Assembly: GCA_011526015.1 (NCBI GenBank)
Contig: WYBG01000419.1
Coordinates: 1 to 39,309, forward strand
DNA from: Deltaproteobacteria bacterium
Lineage (GTDB): Bacteria > Calditrichota > Calditrichia > RBG-13-44-9 > J075
DNA length: 39,309 bases
Direction: 5' to 3'
Shown: positions 32,929 through 39,309 of the stretch, in pieces
How the letters are laid out: each line of letters begins with the position of its first letter
Position numbering within the stretch: the first letter of the stretch is position 1
Made by a program: the position numbers and the translations under genes
The notes under the pieces: model-generated
Told to the model about the DNA's origin: nothing
What the model saw: only the letters and a program-made list of their open reading frames with translations
The model's database searches: none

Positions 32929-33978
32929 TCAGTAGGCTCTAAACACCGGCTGCTCGAACACGTTCTCCACAAAAAACAGGGCGACAAAGCTGGCGAGGCC
33001 GGCAATGACCGGGGTGGCCGCCCATCCGGCGGCAATCTTCTCTAAAATATTCCAGCGAATACCCTGCCCCCCTTTCGCCAGGCCGATCCCGATAATTCCC
33101 CCGATCACCGCCTGGGAGCTGCTCACCGGCACCAGCGGCAGGGGCGGAAGCCCGTACCGGATCAGCAACTGCTGCAACCCTTCCGAGGCAAACATGAACA
33201 GCACCAGCGCTTCGGAAAGCACCACCACTAACGCCGCAACCGGGGTCAGTTTGAAAAGATCGTTTCCGACGGTGAGCATCACTTTGTGGGAATAGGTAAA
33301 TACCCCCACGCTGATGGCCAGCGCGCCCAACAGAAAAAGTTGCTGTGTGCCGGTAAAGTTAAGCCCTTCCGGCAGGCGAATATCTTCTAAAGGAACCGCG
33401 GGCACAAAAACGCCCATCACGTTGGCGATGTTGTTCGCCCCTAAGCTGTAAGCGCCGAAAGTCCCCACTAACAGCAATCCCACCCGGTTATAAACGTCCT
33501 GCCGCAGGAGGTGTACTTTCAGCCGCATTACCACTCGCATGGCAATCTTGAACATCAGGAAGGAGAACAGCGCGGCCAGCAGCGGGCTGGCGATCCAGGT
33601 GAGCACGATTTTGCCGAGCACGGTCAGGTCGGTGGGCATTCCGCAATATAAATTCCAGCCGATAATCGCTCCTACAATCGCTTGCGAGGTAGAAACCGGC
33701 ACTTTCAGGCGGGTCATCCAGGCGATGGTTCCTCCCGCGGCCAGGGCCACGGTAAACGATCCGGCCAGGGCGTTCACCGCGCCTAATTCGCCCAGGGTAT
33801 CGCTTGCCCCCGCGCCGCTGATCACTGCGCCCAGGATCACGAAAACCGAGGTGACCATGGCCGCCGCCCGGAATTTGATCATGCGAGTGCCCACCGCGGC
33901 ACCGAAAATATTCGCGGCGTCGTTAGCGCCCAGCGACCAGCCGAGGAATAGCCCGCTTAGTAAGTAGAACCAGATCAT
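32929..33978 (-). CDS. PiT family inorganic phosphate transporter
   Basis: 349 residues. About ten membrane helices in two inverted halves, each with the PiT signature: SLGANDAANIFGAAVGTR near the N-terminus and SLGANNIANVMGVF in the second half, plus VPVSTSQAIVGAIIGW and PVSSSQAVIGGIIGIG. These are ion- and phosphate-binding elements of the low-affinity phosphate/metal symporters. No regulatory PhoU-like gene accompanies it. It lies 37 bases downstream of the AbgT gene on the same strand, so it is probably the second gene of that transcript; its own ribosome site is weak. Confidence 0.93.
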   Translation of the reverse strand: MIWFYLLSGLFLGWSLGANDAANIFGAAVGTRMIKFRAAAMVTSVFVILGAVISGAGASDTLGELGAVNALAGSFTVALAAGGTIAWMTRLKVPVSTSQAIVGAIIGWNLYCGMPTDLTVLGKIVLTWIASPLLAALFSFLMFKIAMRVVMRLKVHLLRQDVYNRVGLLLVGTFGAYSLGANNIANVMGVFVPAVPLEDIRLPEGLNFTGTQQLFLLGALAISVGVFTYSHKVMLTVGNDLFKLTPVAALVVVLSEALVLFMFASEGLQQLLIRYGLPPLPLVPVSSSQAVIGGIIGIGLAKGGQGIRWNILEKIAAGWAATPVIAGLASFVALFFVENVFEQPVFRAY

Positions 33979-34015
33979 ATCGAAGGTTGGGTGTTATGGC
34001 GTGCAAGCGTTCAAG

Positions 34016-35593
34016 TTACTCTCCCTCCCCTAAGAACAGCGCCGCCCCGGGCCCCAGGGGAATATCGAGCGCCACCCAAACCACTAACAGGAGAGTCCAG
34101 ACAACCAGGAAGACGATGGTATAGGGCAGCATGGTGGCGATGAGGGTGCCGATGCCGGCGTTTTTTTGATAACGCTCCATGAACGCGATGATCAGGGCAA
34201 AATAGGACATCATCGGAGAGATGACGTTGGTGACGCTGTCGCCGACGCGGTAGCTTACCTGGGTCAATTCCGGGGAAAACCCCACCAGCATCAACATGGG
34301 CACAAACACCGGCGCTAAAATAGCCCATTTGGCGGAGGCGCTGCCCATGAACATGTTGATGGCCGCGGAGAGCAGAATGAAAGACATGATCAGCGGAATA
34401 GGCCCTAATCCCAGCGCTTTCAACATCACCGCGCCTTCCACGGCGATAATCATTCCCAGGTTAGTCCATTTGAAATAGGCCACGAACTGGGCGGCAAAAA
34501 AGCACAGCACCAGGTAAATCCCCAGCGTTTCCATGGCCTTGCCCATTCCTTTCATCACGTCGGAATCGCTGCGCAGGGTGCGCGCGCCCACGCCGTAGGC
34601 AATGCCGGTTACCGCCGCGCCTACAAAAATGAAGGTAACGATGCCGTTCATGAACGGGGAGTGCAGGATGCTGCCGTCCTCCGCGCTGCGTAAAAACCCC
34701 CCGGCGGGGATCAATCCCCACAGCACCAGGGCAACCAGCAGCGTGCCGGCGGCCAGTGCGAACCACAGCCCCCGTTTTTCCTCCGCGGTGAGCTGGCGTA
34801 ATTCTTCCGGTTTTGCTTCCCCCTGGTAGGGCCCCAGGCGGGGAACGACGATTTTCTCCGTTACCCAGGTGCCGGCGGCAGCGATGAAGAAGGTGGAAAC
34901 GAACATGAAATACCAGTTGCAGGCGGGGTTGACTAAATAATTGGGATCGATGATCTGCGCCGCCTCCTGGGTGAGGCCGGAGAGCAGCGGATCCACGGTT
35001 CCCAGCACTAAATTGGCGCTGTACCCCCCGGAAACCCCCGCAAACGCCGCGGCCAGCCCGGCGATGGGATGCCGCCCCACGGCTAAAAAGATGATCGCTC
35101 CCAGGGGCACTAACAGCACGTAGCCGACCTCGCTGGCGGCGTTGGAGAGCACCCCGCTGAACACGATCACGAAGGTGAGCAGCCCCCGGGGAGCGGAGAT
35201 CACCAGCAGGCGCAGCGCGGAGCCGATCAGCCCGCTGCTTTCCGCAATGCCGATCCCTAAGAGGGCGACCAGCACCACGCCCAGGGGCGCAAAGCCGGTA
35301 AAATTGCTCACCATGGAGGTGATAATGCGGTGCAATCCCGCCACGGTGAGCAGGCTGACCGGGGCGATTTTTTCCCCGGTGCCGGGGTGGGTTACTTCTA
35401 AATTGAACAGCGCTGCAATCCCGGAAAGAATGACCACGCCTAATGCAAAAAGGGCGAAGAGGGTGGCCGGGTGAGGCAGGGCGTTGCCCACTTTTTCCAC
35501 AATCCCCAGGAAGCGGGCAATCAATTTGCTTTCGGATTTATTCTCGTTGTTTTTTGCATTCTCGGGCTGATCTTGCCGGTTCTTTTCGCTCAT
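34016..35593 (-). CDS. AbgT family transporter
   Basis: 525 residues with about 11 membrane helices. AbgT signatures are [86 protein letters not shown], and [20 protein letters not shown]. Family members import p-aminobenzoyl-glutamate or export sulfonamides using ion gradients. GGAG precedes the ATG. It is followed by the PiT phosphate transporter. There are no amidohydrolase (AbgA/AbgB) genes beside it, so the folate-catabolite role is not backed by context. Confidence 0.92.
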   Translation of the reverse strand: MSEKNRQDQPENAKNNENKSESKLIARFLGIVEKVGNALPHPATLFALFALGVVILSGIAALFNLEVTHPGTGEKIAPVSLLTVAGLHRIITSMVSNFTGFAPLGVVLVALLGIGIAESSGLIGSALRLLVISAPRGLLTFVIVFSGVLSNAASEVGYVLLVPLGAIIFLAVGRHPIAGLAAAFAGVSGGYSANLVLGTVDPLLSGLTQEAAQIIDPNYLVNPACNWYFMFVSTFFIAAAGTWVTEKIVVPRLGPYQGEAKPEELRQLTAEEKRGLWFALAAGTLLVALVLWGLIPAGGFLRSAEDGSILHSPFMNGIVTFIFVGAAVTGIAYGVGARTLRSDSDVMKGMGKAMETLGIYLVLCFFAAQFVAYFKWTNLGMIIAVEGAVMLKALGLGPIPLIMSFILLSAAINMFMGSASAKWAILAPVFVPMLMLVGFSPELTQVSYRVGDSVTNVISPMMSYFALIIAFMERYQKNAGIGTLIATMLPYTIVFLVVWTLLLVVWVALDIPLGPGAALFLGEGE

Positions 35594-35647
35594 CGAGGCT
35601 CCTTAGCGGTTTGAAAATGGGCGCAGCACACATTGCACAAACAATAG

Positions 35648-35801
35648 ATGAATAGCCCCGCGCTTCAGCGCGGGGAAAAGAGAATCCAAAGGAAATTAAG
35701 CCGGGGCTTTAGCCCTGAGTGTTCCCAAAACGCGGGGCTGAAGCCCCGAAAGGAAATTTGGGAATATTGTATCCCCCGCTCTGAAGCGCGGGGCTATTCA
35801 T
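35648..35801. repeat. Palindromic element with AGCCCCGCGCTTCAG ends
   Basis: Ends ATGAATAGCCCCGCGCTTCA (35648 onward) and the inverse at 35774-35801 match at 27 of 28 positions. Inner GGGGCTTTAGCCC and GGGGCTGAAGCCCC hairpins sit between them. Weak symmetry continues outside (ATTGCACA near 35631, TGTGCAAT near 35820). It is a REP/MITE-like block upstream of the AbgT gene; no target duplication was evident. The rest of the 314-bp gap holds no gene. Confidence 0.7.
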
Positions 35802-35907
35802 TCATAAATTTTATCCCCTGTGCAATTTATCATACGCCCGTTTGAAAATGGTGAAAGAATAAGGATTTTCCGGCGTTTGAACAAGAGGTTTTTCGATTTC
35901 TGGATCT

Positions 35908-36432
35908 TCACCATACCTCTTCCCGCAGTATCGCGTACAGAAACTGGTCGATCACCTGGCCGTTTTTGATGACGCTCTGGCGCAAACGGCCTTCTTGGCG
36001 GTAACCGGCTTTTTCCAGCACCCGGGCGGAGGCGGGGTTCCACTCGAACACCCAGGCGTAGATGCGCAGCAGGTCGAAATTCGTAAAAGCGTATTCAGTG
36101 AGCGCCCGCACCGCCCGGCTGGCGATGCCCTGCCCCCAGAACGGCTCGCCCAACCAGTACCCGATCTCCGCGGAGATGCGGTTCACGTCGCTTTGCAGCA
36201 CCAGCCCGATGCCGCCAATCGCCTCCGCGGCGTTGGCAATGGCGAAATGGGTCTCGGGACGCTGCTCGCGGGCAAAACGAATCCAGTTTTTGGCGTCGCC
36301 GTCGGTGTAGGGGTAGGGAAAACTATCCCGCAGGTTGATCCACACCCGGGGGTTGTCGGCGTGGCGCACCAATGCGGCTCTATCCTGCCATTCCCAACTG
36401 CGAATGTTGTAATCTCCGATGCTCAGTTCCAT
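35908..36432 (-). CDS. GNAT family N-acetyltransferase (RimJ/RimL-like)
   Basis: 174 residues. The GNAT fold is seen in YNIRSWEWQDRAALVRHADN at the start, the strand HFAIANAAEAIGGIGLV, the acetyl-CoA loop LGEPFWGQGIASRAVRAL, and YAWVFEWNPASARVLEKAGY, the standard RimJ/RimL ending. Such enzymes acetylate ribosomal-protein N-termini, amino acids or small amines; the substrate is unknown. It lies 21 bases after the S46 peptidase gene on the same strand and is probably co-transcribed with it. Confidence 0.9.
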   Translation of the reverse strand: MELSIGDYNIRSWEWQDRAALVRHADNPRVWINLRDSFPYPYTDGDAKNWIRFAREQRPETHFAIANAAEAIGGIGLVLQSDVNRISAEIGYWLGEPFWGQGIASRAVRALTEYAFTNFDLLRIYAWVFEWNPASARVLEKAGYRQEGRLRQSVIKNGQVIDQFLYAILREEVW

Positions 36433-36453
36433 GCAACCTCTCCGCCGGTTATC

Positions 36454-38619
36454 CTAAAACACCTGCATCTCTTCCAGCAAATGATCCGCCCCGGCAAATT
36501 TCTGCGCTACCCAGAGCACGTAGCGGATGTCCACCCCGATGGAGCGGCTGTACGCCTCGCTCCAGGCGTAATCGTTGACCGTGGCCTGGAACACCCGGTC
36601 GAAATTCACTCCCACCAACTGCCCGCGGGCGTTCAGGATTGCGCTGCCGGAGTTGCCCCCGGTGGTATCGGTGTTATAGAGGATCGCCACCGGCACATCG
36701 CCCAATTGCGGGTGTTTGAAGCGCCCGTAATCCCCGGCGCGGTGAAGCTCGAGCAATTTGGGAGGCGCGTTGAACGGCTCTTTCCCGGTGGTTTTTTCGG
36801 CGATTCCCTTCAGGGTGGTAATCGGCGACATGGTTACCGCGTCCCCCGGGGAGTAACCCCGCACCCGCCCGTAAGTGAGCCGCAGGGTGCTGTTGGCGTC
36901 GGGGATGAATTCGCTGCCCGGGAGCTGCTGTTTCACGTCGATCAATCTGGCGGATAACTCCGCCAGCGCCCCCTCGCGGCGGCGGCGGGTTTCGGTGAGC
37001 TGCCGGTACGCGGGATCCATTTCGAAGGCGAAACGGAGAAAAGGATCGTTCATCGCCCGGAGCGCTTCCGGGGATTTTTCCAGGGCTTGCTCCACAAGGG
37101 CTGCGTCGCTCAACCGGCTGCCGGCGTAAAGGGATTCGATAAAGCGGTCGATGGCCGCTTCCGAATTTGTATCCCGCGCCAGCTCCGCAATAACCGGAAT
37201 CTCCTGGCCTTGCGGCAATTCCGTTAGCCGCTGCAAGCGCTCTTTCAAAAAGACCCGGTCGGAAGGCTCATAGTAGTCGTGCAATTTCAGTAAAAGAGTT
37301 TCCCGGGTTTTGGCAAAATTGCGCTCCATGAAAGCAGGCTCGCGGTCGAGATCTTCCTTCTGGCGCGCCAGCGCCGCCTCGTAAACGGTTTTGGCGACCT
37401 CGAACAAAATCACGCTTTTGGGGAGGTAATCCAGGGCAAATTCATATTCAGCCTGCTCGCGAACCTCGCCATAAACCTTCCCGGTCTCTTCCAACGCGCT
37501 CCCATACATTTTTTGGCGCTCCCGGTCCGCAGCGATGAACGCTTGCAGGGCTTTTTCCTCTTCGCGCTTGCGCTCCAGGATAGGCAGGCGCTGGAATCCC
37601 TGCAACTTCCCCCGGGAGCGTTTCAGCACGTTCGTGCGGCTTTTGACGCGGTCGGCGTGCTTCAAGGCCACCGCGCGATCCTTCTCGCCCATTTCCTCCA
37701 TCACCGTAATTTGCCAGTCGTACAACTTCACGATATAAGGCAGTTGGATATCCCGGTCGTACGCCAGAAAGTGCGAAGTCTGGTGGCGATAGGTTTTTCC
37801 GGGATAGCCGAGAATGAACACAAAATCCCCTTCGTTGACGCCTTCCGGGGCCACGGGGATATATTTTGCGGGCTGAAAGGGGCGGTTTTCCGGGGAGTAC
37901 TCCGCCGGGGAGCCGTCCGGGGCCACGTACGCGCGCATGAAAGAGAAATCCCCGGTATGGCGGGGCCATTCCCAATTGTCGATCTCCCCGCCGAATTCCC
38001 CGATGGAGCGGGGAGGAGCGTACACCAGGCGCACGTCTTTCAGGTAAGTATAGATGAACAGCAGGTAGCTTTTGCCGGCAAACATTTCCGAAACATCGGC
38101 CCGCTTTCCGGGATGCGCCGCTTCCTCGGCTTTTATGATCTCTTTGATCTTTTTATCAATCGCCCGGGTGCGCGCGGCCGGGTCGCCGATCCCTTTGGCC
38201 GCGGCCAGCACCGCGGATGAAACGTCGCGGTAGGATTCGGTGATGCGCACCGTGTAGCCTTTGGCGGGAATCTCTTCCGCCCGGGTCTTCGCCAGAAAAC
38301 CCTCGGCGAGATAGTCCTGCTCCGCGCTGCTGGCGTTCTGGATCGCGCCGAAAGCGCAGTGGTGGTTGGTGAGGATCAATCCCTCCGGGGAAACGAAGGA
38401 GCCGCTGCACCCGTTCACCTTTACGATGCCGTCGATGAGGCTGGCGCCCTCGGGATTGTAGATCTCTTGCGGGCTGATTTCCAGCCCTTTGGCGGGCAAA
38501 TCCAATTTGGAAATTTCGCTGATGGGGTACATGCCCTCCTCCGCGGGAGCGTTGCCGGGCATGCAAAGAAGTAAAATGAAAGAGAGAATCGTTGCCGGTA
38601 AAAGATGAATTCGTTTCAT
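36454..38619 (-). CDS. S46 family dipeptidyl-peptidase, DPP11-like
   Basis: 721 residues with a signal peptide ending NAPA; a periplasmic exopeptidase that releases dipeptides. The serine-protease triad is present as His86 (LTNHHCAFG), Asp224 (HTGDFSF) and Ser657 (TTGGNSGSA). The S1-pocket residue 18 positions after the Ser is Arg675 (NFDRVF); Arg there marks DPP11, which prefers Asp or Glu at P1, whereas Gly marks DPP7. The ATG at 38619 starts the signal peptide, with GGAGG 11 bases upstream; a GTG two codons earlier has better spacing and is an equally good start. Followed by the GNAT gene. Implies use of peptides as nutrients, as in Bacteroidota. Confidence 0.93.
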   Translation of the reverse strand: MKRIHLLPATILSFILLLCMPGNAPAEEGMYPISEISKLDLPAKGLEISPQEIYNPEGASLIDGIVKVNGCSGSFVSPEGLILTNHHCAFGAIQNASSAEQDYLAEGFLAKTRAEEIPAKGYTVRITESYRDVSSAVLAAAKGIGDPAARTRAIDKKIKEIIKAEEAAHPGKRADVSEMFAGKSYLLFIYTYLKDVRLVYAPPRSIGEFGGEIDNWEWPRHTGDFSFMRAYVAPDGSPAEYSPENRPFQPAKYIPVAPEGVNEGDFVFILGYPGKTYRHQTSHFLAYDRDIQLPYIVKLYDWQITVMEEMGEKDRAVALKHADRVKSRTNVLKRSRGKLQGFQRLPILERKREEEKALQAFIAADRERQKMYGSALEETGKVYGEVREQAEYEFALDYLPKSVILFEVAKTVYEAALARQKEDLDREPAFMERNFAKTRETLLLKLHDYYEPSDRVFLKERLQRLTELPQGQEIPVIAELARDTNSEAAIDRFIESLYAGSRLSDAALVEQALEKSPEALRAMNDPFLRFAFEMDPAYRQLTETRRRREGALAELSARLIDVKQQLPGSEFIPDANSTLRLTYGRVRGYSPGDAVTMSPITTLKGIAEKTTGKEPFNAPPKLLELHRAGDYGRFKHPQLGDVPVAILYNTDTTGGNSGSAILNARGQLVGVNFDRVFQATVNDYAWSEAYSRSIGVDIRYVLWVAQKFAGADHLLEEMQVF

Positions 38620-38739
38620 GAGCACAGTGGCCTCCTTTGTTTGGTGATTGGTTAAGCGATTTGACCGGGTAGTGTCATTGCGTTTCTGTGACAATTAAGA
38701 GTTGAGTATATAATTGACTGATGTTACGCAGGTCAAAAA

Positions 38740-38776
38740 ATTTGCCACAGAGTCACAGAGGGCACAGAGAAAATTA
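38740..38776. repeat. CACAGAG-phrase low-complexity repeat
   Basis: TTTGCCACAGAGTCACAGAG continuing to GGGCACAGAGAAAA is a short tandem CACAGAG motif. It has the same flavour as GCCACAACGACACCAAG at about 1059. It lies in the 460-bp gap upstream of the S46 gene, which also holds the nested palindrome at 38851 and no gene. Confidence 0.5.
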
Positions 38777-38850
38777 AATATTTATTGATTCTAATTCTAC
38801 TTTAAGACTTTGAAAGAAAAGTACAATTATTGAGGCATAACCAGCTTTTA

Positions 38851-39068
38851 ACATCCCCCCTGTCTCTCCTTCACAAGGGGCACAGCAGGGCGGTTACATT
38901 CTATGGATTCAGAGGCATTTTCCCCCTCGATGTCATTCCCGCGAAAGCGGGAATCCAGGTTTTGCCTGTCTTCAGGGATATGGACTCCCGCTTTCGCGGG
39001 AGTGACAAGTCCTGCACGGACACTCCATGCACAGAATGCAACAACCCTGAGGGGCACAGGGGGGATGT
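38851..39068. repeat. Nested palindrome with GTCATTCCCG repeat, copy C
   Basis: Outer arms ACATCCCCCCTGT (38851-38863) and ACAGGGGGGATGT (39056-39068) are perfect inverses. Inner arms at 38931-38957 (TGTCATTCCCGCGAAAGCGG...) and 38981-39007 are inverted repeats with 25 of 27 matches. The inner left arm is identical, in inverse, to 8419-8445. Traces of symmetry (GGTTACATTCT against GTTGCATTCT) occur between the arms. It ends 11 bases from the aldo/keto reductase stop. Confidence 0.78.
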
Positions 39069-39079
39069 CACTGCGGCGC

Positions 39080-39309
39080 TTACAGCAATCCTTCCCGGGG
39101 AACCTGATCGCCGATCTCCATCACTTTCAGGGAATCGGCCACGTACTCCGGGGTGCGCATCCCGTTCAGCACGCAGTGGACTCCGGGAACCGCGGCGGCG
39201 AGCAGCGCCTTTTGGGAGAAGCCCAGCGAGGCGGCCAGTTGCGGGCAGAGCGCATCGAAACGCTGCTCCAGGTGTTTGACGCGCTGGTAATTTTCCCCGT
39301 CAAGGAAAA
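39080..39309 (-). CDS. Aldo/keto reductase, C-terminal fragment (runs off window)
   Basis: The last 75 codons of a minus-strand gene are present; the start lies beyond the window. The translated end reads through QRFDALCPQLAASLG, KALLAAAVPGVHCVLNG, MRTPEYVADSLKVME and stops at 39080. The block 'PGVxxVLNGMRTPEYVxDSL' is the usual C-terminal end of NAD(P)H-dependent aldo/keto reductases. The catalytic tetrad is outside the window, so substrate class cannot be judged. Confidence 0.7.
   Translation of the reverse strand, partial: FLDGENYQRVKHLEQRFDALCPQLAASLGFSQKALLAAAVPGVHCVLNGMRTPEYVADSLKVMEIGDQVPREGLL

Noticed and set aside
38830-39279. Plus-strand frame over the terminal palindrome
   Set aside because: It consists of repeat sequence followed by the antisense of the aldo/keto reductase end.
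1-39309. CRISPR array or rRNA
   Set aside because: No regularly spaced repeat-spacer pattern was seen; the repeats are palindromes or phrase repeats at irregular positions. No rRNA-like conserved segments were noticed.

Overview
The window comes from the chromosome of a Gram-negative bacterium. Evidence for an outer membrane includes a complete tripartite RND efflux set, a PorV/PorQ-like barrel, a meta-pathway-type barrel, a DUF2490 barrel, many signal peptides and lipoproteins. The mix of a beta-propeller hybrid-type sensor kinase, a PorV/PorQ-like protein, an S46 dipeptidyl-peptidase and a SpoIIE phosphatase, plus intergenic regions full of short 'phrase' repeats, fits the FCB superphylum and neighbours (for example KSB1 or Calditrichota). 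That placement is inference. No rRNA, tRNA or CRISPR array was recognised.

Layout. (1) 0.1-4.6 kb, minus strand: a DUF3800 protein and a large fusion of an endonuclease Q (PHP-type) repair nuclease to a UvrD-like helicase. (2) 5.1-11.6 kb, minus strand: an efflux operon in transcription order thioredoxin, TolC-like outer-membrane protein, adaptor lipoprotein, RND pump. (3) 12.1-26.8 kb, plus strand: about 15 kb of co-directional genes. It opens with a propeller sensor kinase, a LuxR-type response regulator and a receiver-only protein. Envelope or secreted proteins follow: an outer-membrane barrel, a frameshifted barrel pseudogene, a helical lipoprotein, a GntH-like MBL hydrolase, a HupE/UreJ-like protein, DUF2490 and DUF4436 proteins, and finally an exported protein with a Cry delta-endotoxin-type pore-forming domain. 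One GC-rich terminator hairpin recurs three times and appears to split the second half into transcription units. (4) 26.9-29.2 kb, minus strand: PorV/PorQ-like barrel and a Uma2 nuclease. (5) 29.5-32.8 kb, plus strand: membrane SpoIIE phosphatase and a DnaQ-like exonuclease. (6) 32.9-39.3 kb, minus strand: PiT phosphate transporter, AbgT transporter, GNAT acetyltransferase, S46 dipeptidyl-peptidase and the end of an aldo/keto reductase.

The intergenic DNA carries most of the unexpected structure. Two copies of a MITE-like element (205 and 241 bp) each have terminal inverted repeats and a perfect 8-bp target duplication. The GTCATTCCCG-type palindrome occurs three times, twice nested inside unrelated outer inverted repeats. 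Other inverted-repeat blocks lie at 1.0, 15.5, 32.0 and 35.7 kb. A 27-bp inverted repeat brackets the TolC-like gene. A tandem 14-bp repeat lies inside the sensor-kinase reading frame. The most interesting gene is the Cry-like toxin homologue at 24.9-26.8 kb, together with its neighbours in the two-component-headed cluster.
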